Shown here piece by piece: positions 10,864 to 18,728 of a DNA stretch of 64,000 nt; positions within the stretch are counted from its first letter, which is position 1, and every line of letters starts with the position of its first letter. Source of the DNA: Nocardia cyriacigeorgica (GTDB lineage Bacteria > Actinomycetota > Actinomycetes > Mycobacteriales > Mycobacteriaceae); assembly GCF_010858045.1 (NCBI RefSeq), contig NZ_JAAGVC010000022.1, forward strand, positions 1-64,000, read 5' to 3'. The notes below the pieces were generated by a model that saw nothing but the letters and a program-made list of their open reading frames with translations, was not told the DNA's origin and did no database searches. The position numbers and the translations under genes are program-made.

Positions 10864-12342
10864 TCAGCCCAGCGCCGAGGTTTCGGCGAGGACCTTGTCA
10901 CGATGCTGGTCGCGCAGCGCCTTGTGGTGCGGGCTGCGCCGGACCACCAGGTAGGCGAGCCCGAGCACCGCGAACCAGATCGGCGTCACCAGCAAGGCCT
11001 GCAGGGTGTCGGACTCCTGGGTGAGCGCCCAGATCAGGAAGGCGAAGAAGGCGAGCACGGCCCAGACCATCGGGATACCGCCGGGCATCTTGAACTTCGA
11101 CGCGGTGTGCAGGTGCGGGCGACGGCGCCGGAAGGCGAGGTAGCTGGCCAGGATCATGGTCCACACGAACATGAAGCACAGCGACGAGATCGTGGTCACC
11201 ACGGTGAACGCCTCCACGATCGATTGGCCCGCGTAGAGCAGCACCACGCCGATCATCAGGAACGCACACGAGAAACGCAGCGCGTTGGCCGGCACCCGGC
11301 GCGGCGAGAGCTTGCCGAAGATGGCGGGAGCGTCGCCGTCACCGGCGAGTCCGTAGACCATCCGCGAGGTGGAGTAGATGCCGGAATTCGCGCTCGACGT
11401 GGCGCTGGTGAGCACGACGAAGTTCACCACGCTCGCCGCGATCCCCAGACCGGCCAGGCTGAACATCGCCACGAAGGGGCTCTCGTCGGGCGAGACCTCA
11501 CGCCACGGCGTCACCGCGCAGATCACGATGAGCGCGCCCACGTAGAACAGCAGCACGCGCACCGGGATGGAGTTCACCGCGCGCGGCAGGGTTCGTTCCG
11601 GGTCCTTGGCCTCGGCCGCGGTGGTGCCGACCAGTTCGATGCCGACGAAGGCGAAGACCGCGATCTGGAAGCCCGCCACGAATCCCATCGGCCCCATCGG
11701 GAAGAACCCGCCGTCGTTCCACAGGTTCGCGATCGAGGCGGTGCTGCCGCTGTCACCGGTGAAGCCGGTCAGCACCATCACCAGACCCGTGACGATCAGC
11801 GCGCCGATGGCGATCACCTTGATCAGGGCGAACCAGAACTCGGTCTCGCCGAACGCGCGCACGGTGGGCAGGTTCAGCACCAGCAGCACCGCGATACAGA
11901 CCAGCGCGGGAATCCACAGTGGCAGCTCAGGCCACCAGTAGGCGACATAGCCGGCGATCGCGACCACATCGGCGATACCGGTGACGACCCAGCAGAACCA
12001 GTAGGTCCATCCGGTGAAGAACCCGGCCCACGGGCCGAGCAGATCACCGGCGAAATCGCTGAACGATTTGTACTCGGAGTTCGACAGCAGCAGCTCGCCC
12101 ATCGCCCGCATGACGAAGAACAGGAAGAACCCGATGATCATGTAGACGAGGATCACCGACGGCCCGGCCAGCGAAATCGTCTTGCCCGAACCCATGAACA
12201 GGCCGGTGCCGATGGCGCCGCCGATCGCGATCAGCTGAATGTGCCGGTTGGCCAGCTGGCGGCTCAGATGCCCTGGCCCCTCGGGTCCCCCCGCCGGATT
12301 CTCCTTGTCCCCCGAACCTCCGTCGCTCTGCAGCACGGCCAT
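10864..12342 (-). CDS. cycA: D-serine/D-alanine/glycine permease
   Basis: Proton-coupled amino acid transporter in the inner membrane. The 492-residue protein belongs to the amino acid transporter (AAT) family of the APC superfamily, with about 12 membrane helices. It is strikingly close to E. coli CycA through the first helices: RHIQLIAIGGAIGTGLFMGS, MRAMGELLLSN, EYKSFSDFA and GWTYWFCWVVTG. The ATG at 12342 follows GGAGGGAG. It lies upstream of and divergent from the alkB-like gene. CycA imports D-cycloserine in related organisms. Confidence 0.92.
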   Translation of the reverse strand: MAVLQSDGGSGDKENPAGGPEGPGHLSRQLANRHIQLIAIGGAIGTGLFMGSGKTISLAGPSVILVYMIIGFFLFFVMRAMGELLLSNSEYKSFSDFAGDLLGPWAGFFTGWTYWFCWVVTGIADVVAIAGYVAYWWPELPLWIPALVCIAVLLVLNLPTVRAFGETEFWFALIKVIAIGALIVTGLVMVLTGFTGDSGSTASIANLWNDGGFFPMGPMGFVAGFQIAVFAFVGIELVGTTAAEAKDPERTLPRAVNSIPVRVLLFYVGALIVICAVTPWREVSPDESPFVAMFSLAGLGIAASVVNFVVLTSATSSANSGIYSTSRMVYGLAGDGDAPAIFGKLSPRRVPANALRFSCAFLMIGVVLLYAGQSIVEAFTVVTTISSLCFMFVWTMILASYLAFRRRRPHLHTASKFKMPGGIPMVWAVLAFFAFLIWALTQESDTLQALLVTPIWFAVLGLAYLVVRRSPHHKALRDQHRDKVLAETSALG

Positions 12343-12431
12343 GGAACTCCCTCCGAATCAAGCGCGAAGACCCCATTCGACCATCCGGCGACGGACGCGG
12401 GCCCGGCGGATAGAGTATGCACAGCAGTCAC

Positions 12432-12447
12432 TAGCACATATGTTCGA
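12432..12447 (+). promoter_or_regulatory. degenerate LexA/SOS box before the alkB-like gene
   Basis: TAGCACATATGTTCGA matches the mycobacterial LexA consensus TCGAACRNRYGTTCGA at 14 of 16 positions, with an intact GTTCGA half-site. It sits just upstream of a -10-like TAGGCT (12455-12460) for the dioxygenase gene. One mismatch falls in the important GAAC half, so binding is uncertain. Confidence 0.45.
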
Positions 12448-12467
12448 ATGGCGTTAGGCTCTCTCTC

Positions 12468-13094
12468 ATGACCATGCCGCTGCAGGGATCGCTGCTCGAC
12501 GGGCTCGGCGAAAGCGGATTGGCGCCGCTGGCCGGGGTGCGCCGTACCCGCCTCGCCGCGGGCGCCTGGGTGGACCAGCTACCCGGTTGGCTCAGCGGAG
12601 CCGATGAGCTGTTCGAGCATCTCGCCTCGTCGGTACCGTGGCGCGCCGAACGGCGGCCGATGTACGACCGGGTGGTCGATGTGCCGCGGCTGCTGTGCTT
12701 CTACGGCGAAACCGATCCGCTGCCCGACCCGCTGCTCGATCAGGCCCGCGAAGCCCTCACCGAGCATTACCTGGCCGAGCTGGGTGAGCCGTTCCGCACG
12801 GCCGGGCTGTGCTTCTACCGCGACGGCCGCGATAGCGTCGCCTGGCACGGCGACACCATCGGACGCGGCGCCCGCCACGACACGATGGTCGCCATCGTGT
12901 CGCTTGGCGCCCCCCGCCCGCTGCTGTTGCGCCCCAAGGGCGGTGGCGAGAGTCTGCGCTTCCACCCGGGCCACGGCGATCTGTTCGTCATGGGCGGTTC
13001 CTGCCAGCGCACCTGGGAGCACGCGGTGCCGAAGACCCGAAAGCCCGTCGGCCCGCGCATCAGCATCCAGTTCCGTCCGCGCAACGTGCGCTGA
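12468..13094 (+). CDS. AlkB-family 2-oxoglutarate/Fe(II) dioxygenase
   Basis: Probable oxidative demethylase that repairs alkylated DNA or RNA bases. The 208-residue protein has the double-stranded beta-helix iron site: H127 and D129 in AWHGDTIGR, H185 in RTWEHAVPK, and the 2-oxoglutarate-binding arginines near R197/R203 in GPRISIQFRP. A GDLFVMGGSCQ motif precedes the distal histidine as in bacterial AlkB proteins. A -10-like TAGGCT lies at 12455 and the ATG follows closely, so the leader is very short. A partial LexA box upstream suggests a damage response. Confidence 0.88.
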   Translation: MTMPLQGSLLDGLGESGLAPLAGVRRTRLAAGAWVDQLPGWLSGADELFEHLASSVPWRAERRPMYDRVVDVPRLLCFYGETDPLPDPLLDQAREALTEHYLAELGEPFRTAGLCFYRDGRDSVAWHGDTIGRGARHDTMVAIVSLGAPRPLLLRPKGGGESLRFHPGHGDLFVMGGSCQRTWEHAVPKTRKPVGPRISIQFRPRNVR

Positions 13095-13163
13095 GGCCAC
13101 CGGGTGCGGAAAACGTGGCGGCGGCCACAGCACGGTGTCGTACCCTGCCGCTACATTTGCTGC

Positions 13164-13877
13164 ATGAATGATCCTGGGGCGGGGGTGCTGGCGGTGATGC
13201 CGCTGCACACGATCAGCGATGTCTACGGTGAAGACGGGCTGCGCGGCAGATTCGAGCTGGAAACGGCGGAATTACCTGGCGCAGAGCAGCTCACGGCCGC
13301 GCTCGAGCTGGCCACCGATCTGCACCGAGAGGACCGATACGGCCGCGAGCCGTACATCAACCATCTACTGCGCGTGGCGATCCGGATCGCCAGCCATTAC
13401 GAGGTGCGCGATACCGAGGTGGTGATCGCCGGGCTGCTGCACGATTCGGTGGAAGACCACCCCACCGAGCTGGCCGGGACGAGATCGGGCTCGCCGACAT
13501 CCGCCGCGCTGGCCGCCCTCGCCGACCGGTTCGGCGCACGGGTCGCCGATATCGTTGCGTCGGTGACCAATCCGGCGCCCGACCCGGGCCGCGACCGGCA
13601 CGAACAGTATCGCGAACACGTCACCACCGAACTCGAGCGCGCGCCGTGGGCGCGGGTGGTGAAGCTGTCGGATTTCACCGACAACGGCGTCGGCATCCTG
13701 TACGCCACCGGGCCCGTCCTGCACAAACTCGCCACCAAGTACCGGCCGCTCACCGACGTCTACCGAGATCTGGTGCTGCGAGCGGACACCCCGCTCGCCG
13801 AGCACGTCAAGGTGCACATCCTCGAACAACTCGACCTGGCCGATCAACGTTTCGACGCCATCCTGGCGCCGCGCTGA
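13164..13877 (+). CDS. HD-domain hydrolase, RelA/SpoT-hydrolase-like
   Basis: About 237 residues related to the metal-dependent HD phosphohydrolase part of (p)ppGpp hydrolases, without a synthetase domain. The signature is seen as INHLLRVAIRI followed by VVIAGLLHDSVEDHP, and later VVKLSDFTDN. It could be a small alarmone or nucleotide hydrolase; the substrate is not shown. The start is ambiguous: ATG 13164 is chosen, but ATG 13197 (before PLHTISDVYGEDG) has a better GGGGCGGGGG upstream. An earlier ATG at 13104 gives an unlikely leader. Confidence 0.75.
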   Translation: MNDPGAGVLAVMPLHTISDVYGEDGLRGRFELETAELPGAEQLTAALELATDLHREDRYGREPYINHLLRVAIRIASHYEVRDTEVVIAGLLHDSVEDHPTELAGTRSGSPTSAALAALADRFGARVADIVASVTNPAPDPGRDRHEQYREHVTTELERAPWARVVKLSDFTDNGVGILYATGPVLHKLATKYRPLTDVYRDLVLRADTPLAEHVKVHILEQLDLADQRFDAILAPR

Positions 13878-13990
13878 TCCGACCGGGCGCACAACGCGCA
13901 CCTGGCGCCGGCGCTCGGTGGGCAGCCCGCCGCCGTTCCGTGATCCGTCTCGGCACTCCACGCCGCAGCACGAGCGACCCCGTTCCCGGC

Positions 13991-14566
13991 TCAGGGTGCG
14001 CGTAAGACGGACTCCATCATCGCGCGCACCGCTGCCAGCACTCGATCGGTCTCGCCCGAGCGCACCAGATCGGGCACGGTCGGCCCGGCCAAACTGTCCA
14101 GCAACAGCCGCCCGACGACCTCGGCATCCAGATCGGGACGCGCCTCACGCAGCAGCGCGGTGATGTGGTCGAACCAGAACCGATGGAACTCCGCGGTTCT
14201 CGGATGCGGCGCCTCGGTGCGATAGGCGGCCATCAGCTCGAGATTGTCGATCACCAGCCACGCCATCGCCTCGAAGAAGGCGATCAGCCGCTCCCCCGCG
14301 GGCGCGCCTGGCCCCAGCGGCGGCGGCCCGTCCTTGACCGCGTTCATCAGCGTCAACGCGCTCTCGGCGACCATTTCGTGTAGCAACCCGGCCCGGTTGC
14401 CGAAGCGATGGAAGATGGTCCCCTTGCCGACCCCCGCGGCTGCCGCGACCCGATCCATCGTGATCGCCTCCGCGCCGTGCTCGGCGAGCAGGGCCCTGGT
14501 CGCGTCCAGGATCGCGCGCCGATTGCGCGCGGCATCCGCGCGTTCGGCCGGACGACGGTCGGTCAT
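13991..14566 (-). CDS. TetR-family repressor of the divergent oxidoreductase
   Basis: A 191-residue regulator with an N-terminal helix-turn-helix (ITMDRVAAAAGVGKGTIFHRFG, about residues 35-57) and a variable ligand-binding C-terminal domain. It faces the oxidoreductase gene at 14652 across a region with two copies of a pseudo-palindrome, so it very likely represses that gene and perhaps itself. The ATG at 14566 is preferred over 14587, because the longer start would overlap the -35 region of the divergent promoter. The ligand is unknown. Confidence 0.88.
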   Translation of the reverse strand: MTDRRPAERADAARNRRAILDATRALLAEHGAEAITMDRVAAAAGVGKGTIFHRFGNRAGLLHEMVAESALTLMNAVKDGPPPLGPGAPAGERLIAFFEAMAWLVIDNLELMAAYRTEAPHPRTAEFHRFWFDHITALLREARPDLDAEVVGRLLLDSLAGPTVPDLVRSGETDRVLAAVRAMMESVLRAP

Positions 14567-14580
14567 CGCACCACTTTCGG

Positions 14581-14609
14581 TTGACAAGTTGACCGGCGGT
14601 CCATATCGT
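14581..14609 (+). promoter_or_regulatory. oxidoreductase promoter
   Basis: TTGACA at 14581-14586 and TATCGT at 14604-14609 are separated by exactly 17 bp, a near-consensus sigma-70-type promoter for the gene at 14652. Operator 1 fills the spacer. Confidence 0.75.
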
Positions 14610-14637
14610 CTGCACGAGTAAGTGGACCGTTGGTCAA
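14589..14637. promoter_or_regulatory. twin TetR operators
   Basis: TTGACC-GGC-GGTCCA (14589-14603) and its inverted copy TGGACC-GTT-GGTCAA (14623-14637) are pseudo-palindromes of the form TKGACC-N3-GGTCMA. Centres are 34 bp apart. Site 1 lies in the promoter spacer and site 2 just downstream of the expected start of transcription, the classic arrangement for steric repression by the adjacent TetR protein. Confidence 0.7.
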
Positions 14638-14651
14638 GTTATGGAGTTCCA

Positions 14652-15626
14652 ATGCAAGCAATCGTAATGACGGGAATCGGTGGGCCAGAGGTCCTGGTCG
14701 CGCGCGAGGTCGCCGAGCCGCGACCGGAGGCGGGCGAAGTACTGATCCGCGCGGAGGCGATCCCCGTCCTCTACCCCGAAACCCTCATGCGCTCGGGCAT
14801 TTTCCCGATGGCCGTCGACCTTCCGGCCGTCTTCGGGTTCCAGGCGGCGGGCGAGGTGGTCGAGGTCGGCGACGGCGTGGATCGGAGCCTTCTCGGGCGC
14901 CGAGTGGTGGCGGATACGGCGGGTGCGGGTTCCTACGCCGAGTTCGTTCGCGCGGCAGCCGAGGCCGCGACCGTTATCCCGGAAGGAGTCTCGGCCGAGG
15001 ATGCCGCAGCCGCGGCGATGAGCGGATCGGTCGCGATCGCGCTGCTGAAGGCCGCCCGGCTCACCGGCACCGAGACGGTGCTCGTGGAAGCGGGGGCGAC
15101 GGGCGTCGGCAGTTACCTGGTTCAGCTGGCCGAGCAGTTCGGCGCGGCGCGGGTGATCGCCACCGCGGGCGACGCGGCCAAGCAGCAACGGGCCCGCGAG
15201 CTGAGCGCCACCGACGTGCTCGATCACCGTGCCGACAACTGGGCCGATACCCTGCGCGCCCGGCTCGCCGACGCCACCGTCGACGTCGTCTTCGATTCCA
15301 TCGGCGGCTCGTCCGCTGCGCCGCTGCTCGACGTCATGACCCCGGGCAGCGGACGCATGCTCAGCTATGGCTGGCTGTCCGGCGCGCCGGCACAGGTGAC
15401 GGCAGGCGATCTTCTCCCCCGTGGGCTCACCCTCATCGGCTGCGCGGGGCCCGCCTGGCTCGCGGAGCTGGCGCCATACCGCGCCGACATCCTCGAGCGA
15501 GTCCACACACTCGCACCCGCCGTCGAGACGACGTTGCCGCTCGACGCCGCGGCTCAGGCGCATGAGCTGGTCGAATCACGCGCCCCGCTCGGCAAGATCA
15601 TTCTGCGGCCGGGCGCAGATCGGTAG
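14652..15626 (+). CDS. zinc-independent MDR oxidoreductase (quinone oxidoreductase-like)
   Basis: NAD(P)H-dependent medium-chain reductase of 324 residues: N-terminal GroES-like domain and C-terminal Rossmann domain with a nucleotide-binding segment near VLVEAGATGVGSYLVQLA. The catalytic and structural zinc cysteines of alcohol dehydrogenases are absent, as in quinone oxidoreductases. The ATG at 14652 follows GGAG; an upstream ATG at 14622 would overlap operator 2 and gives a non-conserved leader. Being controlled by its divergent TetR, it probably responds to a toxic small molecule or quinone. Confidence 0.88.
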   Translation: MQAIVMTGIGGPEVLVAREVAEPRPEAGEVLIRAEAIPVLYPETLMRSGIFPMAVDLPAVFGFQAAGEVVEVGDGVDRSLLGRRVVADTAGAGSYAEFVRAAAEAATVIPEGVSAEDAAAAAMSGSVAIALLKAARLTGTETVLVEAGATGVGSYLVQLAEQFGAARVIATAGDAAKQQRARELSATDVLDHRADNWADTLRARLADATVDVVFDSIGGSSAAPLLDVMTPGSGRMLSYGWLSGAPAQVTAGDLLPRGLTLIGCAGPAWLAELAPYRADILERVHTLAPAVETTLPLDAAAQAHELVESRAPLGKIILRPGADR

Positions 15627-15744
15627 CGGGGACGATCGCCCGGCGCGGCACAGCGGACACGATCGCGGCAGTTCGGGTCGCCGATTCGAGTCGATGGGCC
15701 GTGGACGCGGGCGGCAACCGACGGTCGCGGCAGCGACCTTCCGG

Positions 15745-16275
15745 TCAGCGCTCGAGCATGAAGAAATACGGCTCGGCCAGCCCACGCATATCCATCACGC
15801 CGAGCAGGGCATCGTCGTCGAGACGCCGGAAATGGTCGATGATCGGCAGGTGGTCGTAAACCATGGCCGCGCTGACGACACCGCGGTATTCGATATCGCG
15901 CAACCGGGCCGTCGGCTTCTTGGTGCGCAGCGCCGGCGCGAGGAAGCGCAGATTGTTGCGCACCGGGCGCAGCCAGGTGGCCGGGAATCGACCGGCCAGC
16001 CCCAGCGGGGCACGGCGCGGGTCCACGGCGAAGATCGAACCGTTCTGGTCGGCGAACAGCAGCGGATGCACCGCGTCGGGGCTGTCGAATTGCTTGCCGT
16101 ACCAACCGGATTCCACGAGCACACCGGCCCACGGATGTCCGGTGTTCACTTCGCTGCCACGCCAGCGGCCGGTGGTCACCTCGCCGACACGGGCGGCGGG
16201 CAGATCATCGAACACCGCCCACGCCTGCTCCGGCGTACAGCGTCCGCGCAATATCGTGCGCTGATTCTCGGTCAT
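15745..16275 (-). CDS. GXWXG / DUF4334 domain protein
   Basis: A 176-residue protein with an N-terminal GXWXG motif seen as TGRWRGSEVNTGHP and a C-terminal DUF4334 region (MVYDHLPIIDHFRRLDDDALLGVMD). Families with this architecture are common in actinobacteria and fungi; no reaction is established. It has no signal peptide or membrane segment. It converges with the oxidoreductase gene across 118 bp with no clear terminator, so joint function is not implied. Confidence 0.8.
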   Translation of the reverse strand: MTENQRTILRGRCTPEQAWAVFDDLPAARVGEVTTGRWRGSEVNTGHPWAGVLVESGWYGKQFDSPDAVHPLLFADQNGSIFAVDPRRAPLGLAGRFPATWLRPVRNNLRFLAPALRTKKPTARLRDIEYRGVVSAAMVYDHLPIIDHFRRLDDDALLGVMDMRGLAEPYFFMLER

Positions 16276-16743
16276 CGCCCGATCTCCTCACCATCGAAGT
16301 GTTGCGAGGAAAAGTCTATCTGTCTCTCAACCGGTCGCCTCGACCGGTTGCCGGCGGACGGTTTGACCTCGAGCGCGGTTGAGGTAGCAAGATCGACAGC
16401 GAGAGCGCGGGGCCCGGCGTCGGGGCCGGCCTCCGTTCTCGATCCGAGCCGGTCACGGCTTGCTGCTCGCGCTCCCGCCGGCGTCCTGTACACCCACCCG
16501 GCGGGAGCGCGGGCATGGGTCGGCGGCTCGCGACTCCGCTGGGCGTGATTCGACCCCCACTGGTGACACACAATGGCCCTGTCCAGAAGTCCCGCCCCGT
16601 CGACCCACGGTTGCCGGTTCGCCTCGCCTGGGCGAAACCAGCTGCGCCGCACTATGTCACGCGATTCGGTCCGGTGGCAGCGACCCGGACGCGCAGCGGT
16701 ATACGCTGTCGCCCTCCTGCCGCGCCGCCGATAGGGTGAATCC
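16276..16743. other. divergent intergenic region before the serpin gene
   Basis: 468 bp without a convincing gene. It holds the 13-bp inverted repeat at 16469-16510 and presumably the promoters of the DUF4334 gene and the serpin gene; no clear -35/-10 pair stands out. Confidence 0.5.
16469..16510. repeat. 13-bp perfect inverted repeat
   Basis: Arms GCGCTCCCGCCGG (16469-16481) and CCGGCGGGAGCGC (16498-16510) flank a 16-base loop. It lies between divergent genes, so it is not placed as a terminator for either. It could be a protein-binding or RNA-hairpin element in the serpin leader, or a remnant of a small element. Confidence 0.55.
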
Positions 16744-18192
16744 ATGCGGACCGTGCTCGAACCCCACGTCGATGCCGCGAACCACCTCACTCGCCGCTGG
16801 TGCGAGGCGGGCGCGGACGGAGATTTCGTCCTCTCCGGCGCCGGGCTGTGGCCGCTGCTCGGCCTGATGGCGTCGGCCGCGGGCGGGCCGGCGCGCGCCG
16901 AACTCGAAGCGGCAATCGGAATGCCCGGCAGCACAGCCCATTCGGCCGCACTGCGGCTCATGGAGACGATGGATGACGCGGTCGATCTGTCTGCAGCGCT
17001 CGGCGTCTGGGTCAACCGCAACCTGCCGTTGAACGACGAGTGGCTGAGCGGCTTGCCGGTGGGCACAGTCGATCTCCTCACCGGCCAGGTCACCCTTGAT
17101 GCCTGGGCCGACCAGCACACCGGTGGCCTGATCAAGAAGTTTCCACTCCGAATCGACCCCTCGACCCTGCTGGTCCTGGCAACCGCCCTGGTGGCCCGCA
17201 CCACGTGGCGCGAATCGTTTCATGAGACGGCCATGACACCGGGGACCGGCCCATGGCACGGCCCAGCGGTGACCGCATTGTCACGGACCACCAGCAGTCT
17301 GACGGACGCGGCGATCCTGGACGGACCCCAACCGGTGACCCGCATCGTCGTGCAGGGCACGGCCGATGTCGATATTCATCTGCTCCAAGGACCTGCCACT
17401 CCCGCCCACGTGCTCGCCACCGGATTGGACGCACTCGCCGGTGTGATCGAAGTGCGCACGCAACTCCCCGTGGGCACCGACGGGCCCGGACTCGCAGTGC
17501 GCGAAGAGACTTCACTGCGGAATCGACCTCAGCTCCGGCTACAACTCCCGCCCTTCGACATCCGCTCCAACCATGACCTCTGCGCCACCCACCTGAGCCC
17601 GATATTCGGCCTCACCGCCGCACAGACATCCGGGCATCACTTCCCCGGGATCTCCCCGAGGCCGTTGGCGATCAGCCAGGGCGCACAGGACGTGCTGGCC
17701 CGCTTCACCCGCGATGGATTCGAAGCCGCGGCGGTCACCGCGTTCGCCCTCCGCGCCGGCGGCATGCCACCACCGCCGACCGAACACCGAGTCACCGTCT
17801 GCACCGCGACCTTCGACCGCCCCTTCGGTTTCCTCGCCGTCCACCGACCCACCGGCCTGGCCATCGTGGCCGGCTGGATCGCCTCCCGGCCCGAGGAGTA
17901 CCGGCCTCCCACACGAGCGGCGAGCGCGGCCGATCCCGCTGATCGACGTCCCCGGCATCCACGGCCGGAACCGGTGCCGCGGCAGTCGCGAACGGCTCCG
18001 CCACAGCCGGTCCCGGCCGACTCCCCGTTCGGCCCGGCCTTCACGTCACCGCCGCCCGCACCCTGGGCTGGGCCACCACAACCGGCGCCCATACCGCGAA
18101 CACCCCGGCCGTCTATGCCGCCGTGGCCCCCGGCATCGGACTCCCCGACGACCCCGCTGCGCCGCCCGCCCACCACGCCGGGTGCGCGGTAA
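16744..18192 (+). CDS. serpin-family protein with proline-rich tail
   Basis: A 482-residue protein related to serine-protease inhibitors. The N-terminal helix region has DFVLSGAGLWPLLGLM and AELEAAIGMPG. Near residue 325 comes the hinge-like GFEAAAVTAFALRAG, followed by a reactive-loop-sized stretch and FDRPFGFLAVHRPTGL, the strand that ends serpins. After about residue 395 there is a roughly 90-residue Pro/Ser/Arg-rich tail. No signal peptide is visible, so it should act in the cytoplasm unless exported otherwise. Target protease and whether it is inhibitory are unknown. Confidence 0.8.
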   Translation: MRTVLEPHVDAANHLTRRWCEAGADGDFVLSGAGLWPLLGLMASAAGGPARAELEAAIGMPGSTAHSAALRLMETMDDAVDLSAALGVWVNRNLPLNDEWLSGLPVGTVDLLTGQVTLDAWADQHTGGLIKKFPLRIDPSTLLVLATALVARTTWRESFHETAMTPGTGPWHGPAVTALSRTTSSLTDAAILDGPQPVTRIVVQGTADVDIHLLQGPATPAHVLATGLDALAGVIEVRTQLPVGTDGPGLAVREETSLRNRPQLRLQLPPFDIRSNHDLCATHLSPIFGLTAAQTSGHHFPGISPRPLAISQGAQDVLARFTRDGFEAAAVTAFALRAGGMPPPPTEHRVTVCTATFDRPFGFLAVHRPTGLAIVAGWIASRPEEYRPPTRAASAADPADRRPRHPRPEPVPRQSRTAPPQPVPADSPFGPAFTSPPPAPWAGPPQPAPIPRTPRPSMPPWPPASDSPTTPLRRPPTTPGAR

Positions 18193-18204
18193 CGCCAGTG
18201 ACGT

Positions 18205-18681
18205 TCACGGCATATCGGCGCCCGCCGCGTCCTCGTGCGGCAACCGACGCGGACCGGGCCCCTCGTCACTGAGCGCATCGCCAGGGTTGAGTACCCAGCA
18301 GGTCTGCAACGACAGGCAACCGCAACCGATACAGCCGGTGAGTTCGCGTTCGAGGGCCTCGAGTTCGCGCCTGCGGGCGGCCAGATGGGATTGCCAGCGC
18401 CGGGAGATCCGTTGCCAGTCACGTTTGCTCGGCATCCGATCCTCCGGCAGCGACGCGAAGACCTCGGCGACCTCGGTGAGCGGGATACCGAGGCGCTTGG
18501 CGACCAGGATCAGCGACAGCCTGCGCAGCACATGCCTGCGGAACCGACGTTGGTTGCCCGAGGTACGAATCGAGGTGATCAACCCTTGGTCTTCGTAGAA
18601 CCGGACCGCGGACGTGGCGATCCCCGCGCGCTGAGCGACCTCGCCGACCGTCAGCAGATCGGTGGGTGCCGGTTTCGACAT
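18205..18681 (-). CDS. soxR: redox-sensing MerR-family activator SoxR
   Basis: A 158-residue MerR-family regulator: winged helix (TVGEVAQRAGIATSAVRFYE, residues 11-30), dimerisation helix, and the [2Fe-2S] ligand cluster C117, C120, C122, C128 (C-X2-C-X-C-X5-C) that defines SoxR. Oxidation of the cluster by redox-active compounds switches on the target promoter. In actinobacteria SoxR usually controls a few exporters and oxidoreductases rather than soxS. Here the divergent MFS exporter, with a palindrome in a 19-bp promoter spacer, is the evident target. Confidence 0.94.
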   Translation of the reverse strand: MSKPAPTDLLTVGEVAQRAGIATSAVRFYEDQGLITSIRTSGNQRRFRRHVLRRLSLILVAKRLGIPLTEVAEVFASLPEDRMPSKRDWQRISRRWQSHLAARRRELEALERELTGCIGCGCLSLQTCWVLNPGDALSDEGPGPRRLPHEDAAGADMP

Positions 18682-18689
18682 CGAACTCC

Positions 18690-18720
18690 TTGACTTAAAG
18701 TGAGCTTTAAGTTCTAGCGT
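18690..18720 (+). promoter_or_regulatory. SoxR-controlled promoter with 19-bp spacer and palindromic operator
   Basis: TTGACT (18690-18695) and TAGCGT (18715-18720) are 19 bp apart, the overlong spacing typical of MerR-type promoters that need DNA untwisting. The spacer carries the perfect palindrome ACTTAAAG-TGAG-CTTTAAGT (18693-18712). The MFS GTG begins 9 bases after the -10, so the transcript is probably leaderless or nearly so. Confidence 0.8.
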
Positions 18721-18728
18721 AGCTGCTC

